From an uncultured Alphaproteobacteria bacterium (GTDB lineage Bacteria > Pseudomonadota > Alphaproteobacteria > HIMB59 > GCA-002718135), in the NCBI GenBank assembly GCA_902518895.1, contig CABYHL010000004.1:17844-81843 (forward strand): DNA of 64,000 nt, in the 5' to 3' direction. The notes below the pieces were generated by a model that was given only the letters and a program-made list of their open reading frames with translations, was not told the origin of the DNA and ran no database searches. Below, one piece after another: positions 54,749 to 64,000 of this stretch. Position 1 is the first letter of the stretch; each line of letters starts with the position of its first letter. Position numbers and translations under genes: made by a program.

Positions 54749-56035
54749 TTACTTACCAATACAAAAATCACTAAATATTATATCTAAAATTTTCTCAATA
54801 TCAAACTTTTGATTAATTCCGTCAATATACATGATTGATCTTCTAACATTTTCTGCGGCAATATCTATTTTTTTTAAGTCTACACTTTTAAGTAATATAA
54901 GAGATTTATTTAGGCCCTCAATATGTCTTTCACGTGAAAAGACTGGTCCAGAAATTGGTTTTTTCTTTAGTTTTGAAGATATGGTTTTAACAAGAGCATT
55001 AATTCCATAACCAGATACTGATGAAATACTGTGTACCCCTCTAATTTTCTTTTTATTTGTATCATATTTTGATTTAACAAATATTTTTGATTTGATTTTA
55101 CTGTAGTTTTTCTTTTCATTGTTTTTGAGAAAAACTATGTTTAAATCAGACTTTTCAGCGCTTTCTAAGGATCTTTCAATACCTATTTTTTCAATTAAAT
55201 TCTTATATTTTCTTATTCCGGCTGTATCAATAAATGTATATTTATCTCCTTTTATATCTAGAGTGGAGCTTACTAAATCTGTTGTGGTTCCAGGTATATT
55301 AGTAACTATAGAAACTTCCTTGTTATTAATATAATTAATAAAGGAAGATTTTCCTGTGTTTGGCTTTCCAATAATAGTTATTTTAAAACCGTTATGAATT
55401 TGTCTAGATAAAGTTGATCTTTCAATAATATTTTCAATTTGTTTATATATGTTCTTATTTTGTTCTTTTATGTTTTTATATATTTCTTTAGGAAGATCTT
55501 CATCAGCAAAATCAATTATAGCCTCTATATCTGCCAGAAGTTTTTTTTGTTTATTTGATATTTCATTAACTAATTTATCTAAATTTCCACTTAAATTACC
55601 AATGGCTATCTTCCTTTGATTTTCAGTTTCTGCATTAACTAAATCATTAATTGTTTCAGCTTCTAAAACACTAAGCTTGTCATTCATTAGAGCCCTTTTG
55701 GTAAACTCTCCAGGCTCAGCAAGCCTGATCTGTTTTTTTAATAGGGTTTTAGTTATTTTGTTAATTACAGAAATACTTCCATGACAAGATATTTCCACCA
55801 TATCCTCCCCTGTATAGCTTTTTGGTGATTTAAAAAAAGTTGTTAGCGTCTGATCTACAACGCTCTTTCCATCTAATAAATCGTTTAATGTAGCAAAGTT
55901 TGTTTTAAATTTTTTTTTAGAAGATATTGATTTAATTATTGTATGAGAGCCTTTTCCCGAAACCCTAAAAACAGCTATACCTGATTTACCTTTTTGTGTA
56001 GCAAGTGCAAAAATTGTCTCTTTGGAAGCTTTCAT
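54749..56035 (-). CDS. mnmE: tRNA modification GTPase MnmE
   Basis: This 428-residue protein has the N-terminal formyl-tetrahydrofolate domain (FALATQKGKSGIAVFRVSG), helical domains, and an inserted GTPase with GKPNTGKSS at 223-231 and DTAGI at 270-274. It ends in the essential CIGK. It partners MnmG in wobble-uridine modification. The second parS-like palindrome is embedded in its codons near residues 366-369. Confidence 0.96.
   Translation of the reverse strand: MKASKETIFALATQKGKSGIAVFRVSGKGSHTIIKSISSKKKFKTNFATLNDLLDGKSVVDQTLTTFFKSPKSYTGEDMVEISCHGSISVINKITKTLLKKQIRLAEPGEFTKRALMNDKLSVLEAETINDLVNAETENQRKIAIGNLSGNLDKLVNEISNKQKKLLADIEAIIDFADEDLPKEIYKNIKEQNKNIYKQIENIIERSTLSRQIHNGFKITIIGKPNTGKSSFINYINNKEVSIVTNIPGTTTDLVSSTLDIKGDKYTFIDTAGIRKYKNLIEKIGIERSLESAEKSDLNIVFLKNNEKKNYSKIKSKIFVKSKYDTNKKKIRGVHSISSVSGYGINALVKTISSKLKKKPISGPVFSRERHIEGLNKSLILLKSVDLKKIDIAAENVRRSIMYIDGINQKFDIEKILDIIFSDFCIGK
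54929..54940. promoter_or_regulatory. parS-like site 2, inside mnmE
   Basis: The same perfect palindrome TTTCACGTGAAA occurs 192 bases from site 1, flanked by GTC and AAGAC so the symmetry extends further with a one-base offset. It encodes F-S-R-E of MnmE. Confidence 0.8.
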
Positions 56036-56105
56036 TTTTTGGGAATTAAACCCAAGATGATATTAAGTAAATAAATAAATAAGAAAGATTATAAAAAAAT
56101 TATAT

Positions 56106-57362
56106 TTATTTAGTTCCCATGCTTTGGAAGAATTCATTGTTAGTTTTTGTATTTTTCATTTTATCTAACAAGAACTCCATGGCTTCTGTACTTCCCATAG
56201 GGGCTAGTATTTTTCTTAAAATAAAGATTTTTCCAAGCTCATCTTTATCAAGCAATAATTCTTCTTTTCTTGTTCCCGACTTACCAATATCAAAAGCTGG
56301 ATAGGTTCTTTTTTGGCTAAGTTTTCTATCTAGGACCATTTCACTGTTACCAGTGCCTTTAAATTCTTCGAATATAACTTCATCCATTCTGCTTCCTGTA
56401 TCTATTAAAGCAGTGGCAATAATTGTAAGTGATCCGCCTTTTTCTACGTTCCTTGCAGCTCCGAAAAATCTTTTTGGTCTTTGTAAAGCATTGGCATCAA
56501 CACCACCTGTTAATACCTTTCCGCTAGAAGGCACAACAGTATTATATGCTCTTCCAAGCCTGGTGATTGAATCAAGAAGGATTACAACATCATGTTTATA
56601 TTCAACAAGTCTTTTAGCTTTTTCAATTACCATTTCAGCGACCTGAACATGACGTGAAGCGGGTTCATCAAAGGTTGAGCTAATTACCTCACCTTTAACT
56701 GATCTTTGCATGTCTGTAACTTCTTCTGGTCTTTCATCAATTAGCAGTACAATCAGTTTAGCGTCAGGACTATTTGCAGTTATAGCATTAGCAATTTTTT
56801 GCATAATAATTGTTTTACCAGTGAAGGGTTGTGCAACAATTAATTGTCTTTGTCCTTTTCCAAGAGGAGCAATAATATCAATTATTCTTTCTGTATTATC
56901 CGGCATAGGTTTTTCTTGTTCAAGTTTGAACCTTGCTTCAGGATACAGTGGTGTTAAATCCTCAAAGTTAACCCTGTTCTTAACTAAATCAGTTTCTTGA
57001 CCGTTTATTTTGTTAATTTTAGTTATTGCAAAATATCTTTCTCCTTGCTTTGGAGATCTAATTTCACCTTCAACACTATCACCCGTTCTTAAGCTAAATT
57101 TTTTAATTTGTGATGGGGAAATATAGATATCATCTGGACCAGGAAGATAATTTGACTCTGAAGATCTTAAAAAACCAAAACCATCTTGCATAATTTCAAT
57201 AACCCCTAAACCAGTAATTATTTCACCTTCTTCAGCAATTGTTTTTAAAATTGCAAACATCAGATCTTGCTTTCTAAGAGATGAAGGGTTTTCTATACCA
57301 AGCTTGTCTGCTTGTTTTAAAAGTTCTTGGGGCTCTTTTCCTTTTAATTCCTGTAAATTCAT
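56106..57362 (-). CDS. rho: Transcription termination factor Rho
   Basis: This 418-residue protein has an N-terminal helical domain, the RNA-binding OB fold ([29 protein letters not shown]), Walker A near AQPFTGKT and the secondary RNA-binding Q and R loops. It unwinds and ends transcription. It is the first gene of the rho-mnmE-mnmG-rsmG-parA-parB run. Confidence 0.97.
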   Translation of the reverse strand: MNLQELKGKEPQELLKQADKLGIENPSSLRKQDLMFAILKTIAEEGEIITGLGVIEIMQDGFGFLRSSESNYLPGPDDIYISPSQIKKFSLRTGDSVEGEIRSPKQGERYFAITKINKINGQETDLVKNRVNFEDLTPLYPEARFKLEQEKPMPDNTERIIDIIAPLGKGQRQLIVAQPFTGKTIIMQKIANAITANSPDAKLIVLLIDERPEEVTDMQRSVKGEVISSTFDEPASRHVQVAEMVIEKAKRLVEYKHDVVILLDSITRLGRAYNTVVPSSGKVLTGGVDANALQRPKRFFGAARNVEKGGSLTIIATALIDTGSRMDEVIFEEFKGTGNSEMVLDRKLSQKRTYPAFDIGKSGTRKEELLLDKDELGKIFILRKILAPMGSTEAMEFLLDKMKNTKTNNEFFQSMGTK

Positions 57363-57706
57363 AATGTTGTTGGAGTAGTTAAGAAATGAATGATTTTAAT
57401 AATCAAAATTGAAGTTAATGTCAAAATAATAATAAATATATAATTTATATATTTTATTGTTGTATTAGTTGTAAGGTTAAAAAGCTTAATTATTGCTTTA
57501 TTATTGTATCATTCTTGATTTACCAACACATGAATAATTAGTCTTAGAAATATGTTAATTTAAAGAATATTGAAAAAAAATATTATTTTTAAATAATTTA
57601 TACTTTAGTGAATTTCTAATTGAACCGCACCACAATGACAGTTTAAATTATATTTCATTTATTTTAACTATATTATAATATTTAATATAATTAAAGTTAA
57701 TAAAAT
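57363..57706. other. Intergenic region upstream of rho
   Basis: This 344-base gap separates the divergent rho and oxygenase genes and is very AT-rich. I see no tRNA, terminator or convincing gene. A minus-strand frame of about 41 codons with a hydrophobic stretch has no start codon. It probably holds the promoters and the long leader of rho. Confidence 0.6.
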
Positions 57707-58327
57707 ATGAACGAAAGGATTATTCAAGGTCAAATTATACGACCATTTTCACCAGCTATAGGCAAATATAAATTATCAAATGATACAATAACTACACTTA
57801 ACAATCATATTGATGAAATATTGAAAGATGAAAATAAAATTGATGAATTATACCATGGCAAACAATTAGCAGGTGAAATTAAATATGAAATTAGATTAAC
57901 AAAAGAATTTCTTGATCAAAATTTAAAAGATGTTCTTTATAAATTTGTATTTAATTTTGTTAAATCAACATTACAAAAAGAAATTAAGAAATTTGATTTA
58001 AAATCTAGTTGGGCTGTTTGTCAATTTGAGAGTGATTATAATCCAATTCATTGGCATGATGGTCATCTATCAGGAGTAATGTACACAAAAATGCCAAAGG
58101 ACTTAGGCTCATCGTACAAAGATCAAAATAAGAATGGAAAAATTGCATTTATACATGGATCAACACAGCTTTTAGTTTCCTCCGTGTATGATGTTAAACC
58201 TGAAGTTGGAGATTTATTTATATTTCCTAGTTATATGATGCATACAGTTTATCCGTTCTTTTCTGATGAGGAAAGGAGATCAGTTTCTTTCAATGCATTT
58301 ATTGATGGTGAAGCAGCAAAATTTTAA
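57707..58327 (+). CDS. Putative 2OG-Fe(II) oxygenase
   Basis: This 206-residue protein has NPIHWHDGHLSGVMYTKMP, with an HxD metal pair, and PEVGDLFIFPSYMMHTVYPFFSDEERRSVSFNAF, with the distal histidine and the cofactor arginine. The spacing matches small 2-oxoglutarate oxygenases related to the gene at 21250. The substrate is unknown. It converges on the tRNA-Arg gene. Confidence 0.72.
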   Translation: MNERIIQGQIIRPFSPAIGKYKLSNDTITTLNNHIDEILKDENKIDELYHGKQLAGEIKYEIRLTKEFLDQNLKDVLYKFVFNFVKSTLQKEIKKFDLKSSWAVCQFESDYNPIHWHDGHLSGVMYTKMPKDLGSSYKDQNKNGKIAFIHGSTQLLVSSVYDVKPEVGDLFIFPSYMMHTVYPFFSDEERRSVSFNAFIDGEAAKF

Positions 58328-58331
58328 TATT

Positions 58332-58407
58332 TGGCGCGCCCGAAATGATTCGAACATTTGACCTACCGCTTAGAAGGCGGTTGCTCTATCCACTGAGCTA
58401 CGGGCGC
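58332..58407 (-). tRNA. tRNA-Arg (anticodon TCT)
   Basis: The 76-base gene with encoded CCA has acceptor GCGCCCG/CGGGCGC, a D-arm with GTAGCTCAGTGGATAGAGC, an anticodon loop reading TCT in CCGCCTTCTAAGCGG, and a T-arm with GTTCGAATC. No partial copies of it are seen in the window. Confidence 0.95.
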
Positions 58408-58454
58408 TAAATTTGCATTTATCATAGTCTAAAAAATAAAGAAAGAAATTATAC

Positions 58455-58760
58455 TTAATGTGTCCAAGGCTCTTTTCTATTTGTATCAAAATTTGAAGCA
58501 TAACTTTTTGGTTTAATTTTTCTTAGCTTTGGTTCTTCGACAAAATATTGATAATTATTTTTTTTTGCCCATTCAATAGCTTGTTCTTTCGTATCAAAAA
58601 AAAGTTTAATCTGAGATTTGGTGTCTAATGAACTATTCCACCCCATTAAAGAATCTTTTACTTTTTCTACTTCAGAAATATATTCAGCTAACCATAATTT
58701 AGTTTTTTTAAAACCCGATTGCATAGAAGTTTTTGAAGGTTTATAAATTTTTATAGTCAT
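58455..58760 (-). CDS. NDUFS4-like ETC complex I accessory protein
   Basis: This 101-residue protein matches the conserved region of NDUFS4: KIYKPSKTSMQSGFKKTKLWLAEY, MGWNSSLDTKSQIKLFFDTKEQAIEWAKKNN and a final SYASNFDTNRKEPWTH. In alphaproteobacteria and mitochondria it is a peripheral subunit of NADH dehydrogenase. It touches the acyl-CoA dehydrogenase gene and is last in that operon. Confidence 0.9.
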   Translation of the reverse strand: MTIKIYKPSKTSMQSGFKKTKLWLAEYISEVEKVKDSLMGWNSSLDTKSQIKLFFDTKEQAIEWAKKNNYQYFVEEPKLRKIKPKSYASNFDTNRKEPWTH

Positions 58761-60535
58761 TAGATTGCTGTTTCAAAATATTTATCATTATAATCATTAT
58801 AGTATTTTCCACCAGATCTTATATTTTGACAAAGAATTTGTGTTTCACCTAATAATTTAGTTAAAAAGAAATTTCCAGTTTCAATTTTAGATTTATAAAA
58901 ACTTTCATCATGGTTTTCTAGTTTTGCTAATGAAATTTCTATATAGTGCAACCAAATATAACCTAGAGAAATCAAAGATGATAAGTTTAAAAATTCTACT
59001 GCATGAGAATTAATCTCATTTTCATCATTTAACGATTTAATATATTCAAAAATACTTTTGTAAGAATCATATGAAGGCATAAATAAATCAACATATTTTT
59101 TCATATCTTGATTATTAGAAATTTTAACTTGATAATTATCAATCATAGTAAAAAATTCATTAAATAATGCACCATTATCAGTTTGTAATTTTCTTCCTAT
59201 CAAATCTAGAGCTTGAATTCCGTTCGTTCCTTCATAGATTGTTGTGATTCTAGCATCTCTAACTAATTGTTCCATTCCATGGTCAGTAATAAAACCATGA
59301 CCACCATAGATTTGCATAGCTCGATTTGTATTTTCTACAGATTTGTCTGAAGCATATGATTTAATAATTGGTGTCATGAGTGCTATAAAATTTTCAGATA
59401 ATTTCTTTTCTTTATCATCTGAAGAATTTTCAATATTATCAAAGTGATTTCCAGCCAATAAAGTTAAACCTCTAACTGCTTCATTAATCGATTTTATATA
59501 CAATAAGTTTTTTCTTATTTCAGGATGAACAATTATAGGATCAGCTACTTGATTGCTGGAAGATAATTTTCCTTGTAAACGCTCTTTCGAATAATAAAGT
59601 GCTGATTGATAAGCAGTTTCTGATAAACCTAAGCCTTGTATACCTACAAACAGACGAGCTCCATTCATCATTATAAACATCGCTCTCATTCCTTTATTAA
59701 TATCGCCTACTAGCCAGCCCTTAGCTTCATTGTAATGCATTACACAGGTTGGACTAGCATGAATACCCATTTTCTTTTCTATTGATCCACATTCAACTTT
59801 ATTTCTATCAACAAAATCACCACTTTCATTTGGTAAAAATTTAGGAACCAAGAATAAACTTATACCTTTAATACCAGGAGGCGCATTAGGTGTTCTTGCT
59901 AGCACTAAATGAATAATGTTATCACTTAGATCATGCTCTCCACAGGTAATAAAAATTTTGGTACCAGTAATACTATAACTTCCATCATCTAATGGTGTTG
60001 CCATTGTTTTACTTAATCCAAGATCTGTTCCACATTGAGGTTCAGTTAAATTCATTGTACCTGTCCACTTACCACTAGTTAAATTTGGCAAATAAGTATT
60101 TTTCAAATCTTCATTTGCACTCTTTTCAATTGCATCGATTGCATTTGCTGTAAGACCTGGATAAAGACCAAATGACATATTAGTAGAGCTTATCATTTCA
60201 TCTAAAATCATATTCATAATATAAGGTAGGTTTTGTCCACCAAATTCTTCTTTTACTTTGAGTCCCTGCCAGCCATTTTCAGAAAAAGTTTTATAAGCTT
60301 CTTTAAATCCTTTTGGTGCAGTCACAACTCCATTATTAAATGAACATCCTTCACTATCTCCACTTTGATTAAGTGGCAGTAAGGTTTCTTCACATAGTTT
60401 TGCTGCTTCTTCAATAATAAGCATTAGATCACTTGTTTCTAAATCTAGTTTTTTTAATGTTTCACTTTCCTTAAGATTTAAAAAATCTTCAATTAGAAAT
60501 TTAAACTCACGTAACGGTGTTTTATAAATTTGCAT
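58760..60535 (-). CDS. Acyl-CoA dehydrogenase
   Basis: This 591-residue long-form dehydrogenase has the FAD/substrate motif MNLTEPQCGTDLGLSKT, a TGTKIFITCGEHD strand and the C-terminal YGGHGFITDHGMEQLVRDARITTIYEGTNGIQ with the catalytic region. It carries the extra C-terminal domain of this subfamily. It oxidises an acyl-CoA in the first step of beta-oxidation or a related pathway; chain length is unknown. The thiolase gene upstream supports a fatty-acid role. Confidence 0.9.
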   Translation of the reverse strand: MQIYKTPLREFKFLIEDFLNLKESETLKKLDLETSDLMLIIEEAAKLCEETLLPLNQSGDSEGCSFNNGVVTAPKGFKEAYKTFSENGWQGLKVKEEFGGQNLPYIMNMILDEMISSTNMSFGLYPGLTANAIDAIEKSANEDLKNTYLPNLTSGKWTGTMNLTEPQCGTDLGLSKTMATPLDDGSYSITGTKIFITCGEHDLSDNIIHLVLARTPNAPPGIKGISLFLVPKFLPNESGDFVDRNKVECGSIEKKMGIHASPTCVMHYNEAKGWLVGDINKGMRAMFIMMNGARLFVGIQGLGLSETAYQSALYYSKERLQGKLSSSNQVADPIIVHPEIRKNLLYIKSINEAVRGLTLLAGNHFDNIENSSDDKEKKLSENFIALMTPIIKSYASDKSVENTNRAMQIYGGHGFITDHGMEQLVRDARITTIYEGTNGIQALDLIGRKLQTDNGALFNEFFTMIDNYQVKISNNQDMKKYVDLFMPSYDSYKSIFEYIKSLNDENEINSHAVEFLNLSSLISLGYIWLHYIEISLAKLENHDESFYKSKIETGNFFLTKLLGETQILCQNIRSGGKYYNDYNDKYFETAI

Positions 60536-60540
60536 AATAT

Positions 60541-61680
60541 TTAATTAATATTTTCTAACACAGTTGCAATACCTTGACCTAAACCTATACATTGTGTCGC
60601 TAATCCATACTTTTTATTATTATTTTGCAATAAAGTAGCAACTTTACCTGTAATCCTTGCTCCTGTAGCACCTAAGGGGTGGCCTAATGCTATTGCTCCA
60701 CCATGTATATTTACTTTACTCATGTCCATCTTTAATTCTTTAATACATGCTAAAGATTGAGAAGCAAATGCCTCATTTAGTTCCACAATATCAATATCGG
60801 ACATAGATAAATTAGCTCTCTTTAGAGCTTTTTTGGATGCATTAATTGGGCCAAGACCCATTAATTCTGGTGGACAACCGACTACAGCTGTAGATTTGAT
60901 ACGAGCTAAAATATTTAAATTATTTTTTTTTGCATATTCTTCCTCACAGACAATTACTGCTGATGCACCATCTGTTAATGGTGACGCTGTACCAGCTGTT
61001 ACTGTTCCATTTTCATGAAAAGCAAGTTTTAATCCATCCAAAATTTCATGCGAGGTGTTAGGTCGAATTCCACCATCTTTATCAATTTTCTCATCATTAT
61101 TTGTAATAGAAACTATTTCATTGTCGAACAAATTTGATTCTCTAGCTAAATTAGCTTTAGAATGGCTGCTAATAGCAAAATCTTGTTGTTCTTTTCGAGA
61201 AATATTAAATTTTTTTGCAACATTTTCAGCTGTAATACCCATAGACATATATACATTTGGATTATCTTTATTTAATTGAGGATGAGGATCGTATGTTAAT
61301 CCATTCATAGGTATAAATGTCATACTTTCTACACCGCAACATAAAAAAACATCTCCAGAGTTAATTGCAATTGCGCCAGTTGCATCATGAATTGCTTGCA
61401 TTGAAGAACCACACCATCTGTTAACTGTCATACCTGCTACATGCTCAGGCATATCTGTCATGAATGAAACAATTTTAGCAATATTATTTCCTTGTGCTCC
61501 TTCAGGATACGCACAACCAGTAATGATATCCTCTATGTCATTTTTATTTATTTGTATTTCATTTAGTAATTGATTTATTGTTTGTGATAGAATGTCTTCT
61601 GGTCTTATATTTGCCATTTCTCCTTTGCGAGCAAAAGTGAATGGTGATCTTTTGTAACCCACAATAACAGCATTTCTCAT
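60541..61680 (-). CDS. Acetyl-CoA acyltransferase (thiolase)
   Basis: This 379-residue thiolase has the nucleophile cysteine in VNRWCGSSMQA, the VVELNEAFASQSLA motif, HGGAIALGHPLGATGARI with the catalytic histidine, and CIGLGQGIATVLE with the second cysteine. It cleaves or condenses 3-ketoacyl-CoA. It lies between apt and the acyl-CoA dehydrogenase, with one and five bases between the genes. Confidence 0.93.
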   Translation of the reverse strand: MRNAVIVGYKRSPFTFARKGEMANIRPEDILSQTINQLLNEIQINKNDIEDIITGCAYPEGAQGNNIAKIVSFMTDMPEHVAGMTVNRWCGSSMQAIHDATGAIAINSGDVFLCCGVESMTFIPMNGLTYDPHPQLNKDNPNVYMSMGITAENVAKKFNISRKEQQDFAISSHSKANLARESNLFDNEIVSITNNDEKIDKDGGIRPNTSHEILDGLKLAFHENGTVTAGTASPLTDGASAVIVCEEEYAKKNNLNILARIKSTAVVGCPPELMGLGPINASKKALKRANLSMSDIDIVELNEAFASQSLACIKELKMDMSKVNIHGGAIALGHPLGATGARITGKVATLLQNNNKKYGLATQCIGLGQGIATVLENIN

Positions 61681-62196
61681 TTAAAACTCCATTAAAGAAT
61701 GTATCTCAATTCCTTTTTCAATTAATTTTTTATCACCATTTAATTCTGGTAAATTTATTATAAAGCCTGCTCCAACAATATTTTTATCCTTGAATTTATT
61801 TATTAATTCTACTGCCGCAAGTGCGGTTCCGCCAGTAGCTAAAAGATCATCAATAATTAGCAAATCTTTATGCGCATCTAAAGCATCGGTATGGATATGC
61901 ATTTCAGTTGATCCATATTCTAAGTCGTACGAGACTTTAAAAGTATCAAATGGAAGTTTATGAGGTTTTCTCAAAGGAACAAATGCTGCGTTTAGAAAAT
62001 AAGCTATTGCCCCTGCCATAATGAATCCACGAGATTCTATACTTAAAACAGCATCTATTTTTTTATTTTGCCATGGTTTTACCATGTCATCAATAACTTG
62101 TTTAAAGTGTCCTGCATTTTGCAACAATGTTGTAATATCTCTAAATTGAATTCCTTCGACAGGATAATCAGCAATTGTTCGAATGTATTCTTTCAT
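61681..62196 (-). CDS. apt: Adenine phosphoribosyltransferase
   Basis: This 171-residue enzyme converts adenine and PRPP to AMP. It has YPVEGIQFRDITTLL, SIESRGFIMAGAIAY, VPLRKPHKLP and the PRPP motif LLIIDDLLATGGTALAAV. Length is normal. It shares one base with the phosphatase gene upstream and is followed directly by the thiolase gene. Confidence 0.95.
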   Translation of the reverse strand: MKEYIRTIADYPVEGIQFRDITTLLQNAGHFKQVIDDMVKPWQNKKIDAVLSIESRGFIMAGAIAYFLNAAFVPLRKPHKLPFDTFKVSYDLEYGSTEMHIHTDALDAHKDLLIIDDLLATGGTALAAVELINKFKDKNIVGAGFIINLPELNGDKKLIEKGIEIHSLMEF

Positions 62197-62756
62197 TAGT
62201 TTTTCTCGATGTCTTTTATATCAAATAAAGTAACAGGTGCAAAATTTGAAGAACAATCGTATGTTTTAGTATAAGGGAATTTTAAAAATGAGTTTGAGAT
62301 TTGATTGCTAACATCTAATTTCTCTTCAAAATGATTTATCAATAACTTATTTGGGTTTGCATGGGGTGCAAGATTACGAATATATTTAATTGTATTTTCA
62401 ATATTTGTTTTGTTTTCTCTACATAGTAAATAAGTAGCTGTTGCCATTGATCTTGAGACACCACACCAACAATGAATAACAATATCTTCATCATAAGTAT
62501 ATGTAGAAGTAAAATTAGCTATTGAATTTACATGTTCTTCCGCAGGAAGAATTTGTGGTATTTCATCTGTATTCAATCGAAATATTTTATTATTGCTACT
62601 AATTTCAATAATATCGTCAAATCCTAACTTTAAATGATTTTTTACACTCTTTGGTGTTTCTGGAGCATATCCTGGATCAATAACTGATATAAGATATTTA
62701 GGCTGTATGCTTTCACACACATTAGATAAATCACTAAGAGAACAAACAATAATCAT
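62196..62756 (-). CDS. Tyrosine / dual-specificity phosphatase-like protein
   Basis: This 186-residue protein has the phosphatase loop HCWCGVSRSMATATYLL, matching H-C-x5-R with the nucleophilic cysteine and the arginine, and an aspartate-containing segment earlier. Family members remove phosphate from proteins or small molecules; the substrate is unknown. Its start codon directly abuts the T-run of the upstream terminator. It is first in the run phosphatase-apt-thiolase-dehydrogenase. Confidence 0.78.
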   Translation of the reverse strand: MIIVCSLSDLSNVCESIQPKYLISVIDPGYAPETPKSVKNHLKLGFDDIIEISSNNKIFRLNTDEIPQILPAEEHVNSIANFTSTYTYDEDIVIHCWCGVSRSMATATYLLCRENKTNIENTIKYIRNLAPHANPNKLLINHFEEKLDVSNQISNSFLKFPYTKTYDCSSNFAPVTLFDIKDIEKN

Positions 62757-62783
62757 AAAAAAAGGGTGGTATAAACCACCCTT
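62757..62783 (-). terminator. Rho-independent terminator after the solute-binding protein gene
   Basis: On the minus strand the stem AAGGGTGGT/ACCACCCTT (four-base loop) runs into a run of seven T residues (five of them past the stem) that abuts the ATG of the phosphatase gene, the second such terminator-start junction in this window. Confidence 0.9.
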
Positions 62784-62804
62784 GATAAAAGTAAATTAAT
62801 TAAA

Positions 62805-64000
62805 CTACTCTGCAGTTGCATCAGCTAATATTGCATTAGCATCTTCATTTAATTGATTTAATGTTGAAATGATATCATCACCATTAATGATTGCTGCATA
62901 AGCTTTTTCAACCTCACCTCTAACTGAATAATAACCAGGAACTGATGGTTCACCTTTTCCGTATTGAACCATTGTTAATGATTTATCATATTGAGGTAAT
63001 TCAGCTCTTTTTTCAGCAATTAATGGATGATCTGCAGAAGAGGTTCTAACAAAACCATATCCACTTTCAGTCGACCATACTGCTGAGTTTTCAGTATTGG
63101 AAATATATTTCATCCACTGATATGCTGCTACCATTCTATTAGCATCACCTGAATTTCCCATAATTAAACCACCACCATATAAGTTAAGCACTGGTTCATT
63201 AGTAGTGTACGATATTGGAGCTACATCCCAATTACCATTGTAACCCTCTTCAATGGCTTTTTGAAAATATGTAATACCGGAAGTAGAGCCAGCAGCAAAT
63301 AAAACAGAGCCTTGTCCTAAATATTGCTGATCGGTGTATTTACCTCTTGCAACTATTGCACATCCTTTATTAGCCATTCCTTGAATGAATTCCATAGCTT
63401 CTATGGCTTTAGGGTCATTGTAAATATACTGACCATTATCATAGTCAAATACATCACCTCCATGCGCAAATACCCATGCTGCAAAGTTACTTGCATCAGT
63501 ATCTATTTCATATCCATAACTTGGAACATCTTCACCCATCTTACCACTGTAATCTTGATTGGTCGCAGCACATGCTGCTTCCGCAAAATCAGCAGGAGTT
63601 TTAGGAGCATCCAAACCTAGTTCCTTTAACCAATCTGCATTGTAGTAAAGAATCTCTATTGATTTTCCAACTTCATGTAAAAGTTTTGGATTTCCATCAA
63701 AATATGGTGAAAAGCCAACAGTCCAGTTTGCACCCCAATCTGCTATATCATCTTGAGAAACACCCCATTTTTTACTATTTGCTAAAATATTTTGATCAAT
63801 TGAAGCACCAATTAAGTACATATCTGCAGCAGCATTACCATAACCTCTTGCAACGTCTGCTATATCTTTTGTTCCTGCAGCTGACATCATAGCAGATTGA
63901 ACTTTTCCATAATGCCCTTTGTGAACAACATTAACTTTTATTCCTGTTTCAGCTTCAAATCTTTCAGCTCTTGCCATCATTGCATCTAATCTTTCATCTG
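62805..64000 (-). CDS. Extracellular solute-binding protein of an ABC transporter (5' end outside window)
   Basis: The frame is open to the window edge, so the signal peptide and start are missing; about 398 residues are seen. It is a family 1 (UgpB/MalE-like) periplasmic binding protein: FEAETGIKVNVVHKGHYGKVQSAMMSAAG, ILYYNADWLKELGLDAPKTPADFAEAA, FAAGSTSGITYFQKA and NLYGGGLIMGNSGDANRMVAAYQWMKYIS. The likely ligand is a sugar or glycerol phosphate. It is last in its operon and is followed by a strong terminator. Confidence 0.9.
   Translation of the reverse strand, partial: DERLDAMMARAERFEAETGIKVNVVHKGHYGKVQSAMMSAAGTKDIADVARGYGNAAADMYLIGASIDQNILANSKKWGVSQDDIADWGANWTVGFSPYFDGNPKLLHEVGKSIEILYYNADWLKELGLDAPKTPADFAEAACAATNQDYSGKMGEDVPSYGYEIDTDASNFAAWVFAHGGDVFDYDNGQYIYNDPKAIEAMEFIQGMANKGCAIVARGKYTDQQYLGQGSVLFAAGSTSGITYFQKAIEEGYNGNWDVAPISYTTNEPVLNLYGGGLIMGNSGDANRMVAAYQWMKYISNTENSAVWSTESGYGFVRTSSADHPLIAEKRAELPQYDKSLTMVQYGKGEPSVPGYYSVRGEVEKAYAAIINGDDIISTLNQLNEDANAILADATAE

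Noticed and set aside
57363..57540. Possible hydrophobic minus-strand peptide upstream of rho
   Set aside because: The frame of about 41 codons follows a stop and has no ATG, GTG or TTG in a sensible place.
58332..58407. tRNA-Arg as a second integration site
   Set aside because: No partial copy of this tRNA or integrase was found nearby.

Overview
The window is very AT-rich, tightly packed chromosomal DNA with short intergenic gaps and many overlapping genes. The gene content is alphaproteobacterial: tsaD next to a mitofilin-like gene and hemY; rho-mnmE-mnmG-rsmG-parA-parB facing leuS-lptE-holA; a DUF3576 lipoprotein before leuS; and an NDUFS4-like protein. A retinal-forming carotenoid cassette (crtI-crtB-crtY-blh) suggests a streamlined, sunlit-ocean bacterium of the SAR11 / HIMB59 / AEGEAN-169 type. 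The exact lineage is inferred, not shown.

Layout. 1-5.3 kb: partial DUF3429 membrane gene, fructosamine-kinase-like gene, asparagine synthetase and two tandem Tas-like aldo-keto reductases. 5.4-10.4 kb: Bax-inhibitor-like membrane protein, two tandem TPR-glycosyltransferases and a glycosyltransferase. 10.4-21.2 kb: hemY/mitofilin, tsaD, EVE protein, acs, tdk, rsmB, a heparinase II/III-like gene and a purH split into two overlapping genes. 21.2-26.3 kb: surface and accessory genes (2OG-Fe(II) oxygenases, glycosyltransferases, methyltransferases). 26.3-33.2 kb: a stack of integrated elements at tRNA-Gly(GCC). 33.3-37.5 kb: the retinal cassette. 37.6-50.7 kb: housekeeping genes (trans-editing, CnoX-like thioredoxin, LON-domain, UbiH-like, FtsK, LolA, YggS, porin, leuS, lptE, holA). 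50.7-57.4 kb: the parAB/mnm/rho cluster with two parS-like palindromes. 57.7-64 kb: oxygenase, tRNA-Arg, acyl-CoA dehydrogenase and thiolase, apt, a phosphatase and a partial ABC solute-binding protein.

The most unusual region is 26.3-33.2 kb. The intact tRNA-Gly is followed by three further copies of its 3' 48-51 bases. These cut the region into small units of about 1.3, 0.6 and 4.6 kb, plus a remnant to the left. Each unit has its own pair of short repeats, one near each end. Every such repeat is itself a tandem repeat with an 11-base period, and the motif differs from unit to unit while the layout stays the same. This fits integrase arm-type binding sites of four different recombinases, and so a pile-up of small tRNA-targeting elements that mostly carry one cargo gene (a sulfotransferase, an 86-residue protein) or a secreted MORN-repeat gene set, with no intact integrase in the window. 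The unit next to the tRNA retains only the N-terminal part of an integrase gene. It also carries a cluster of CCACAG boxes and a promoter cassette used twice.
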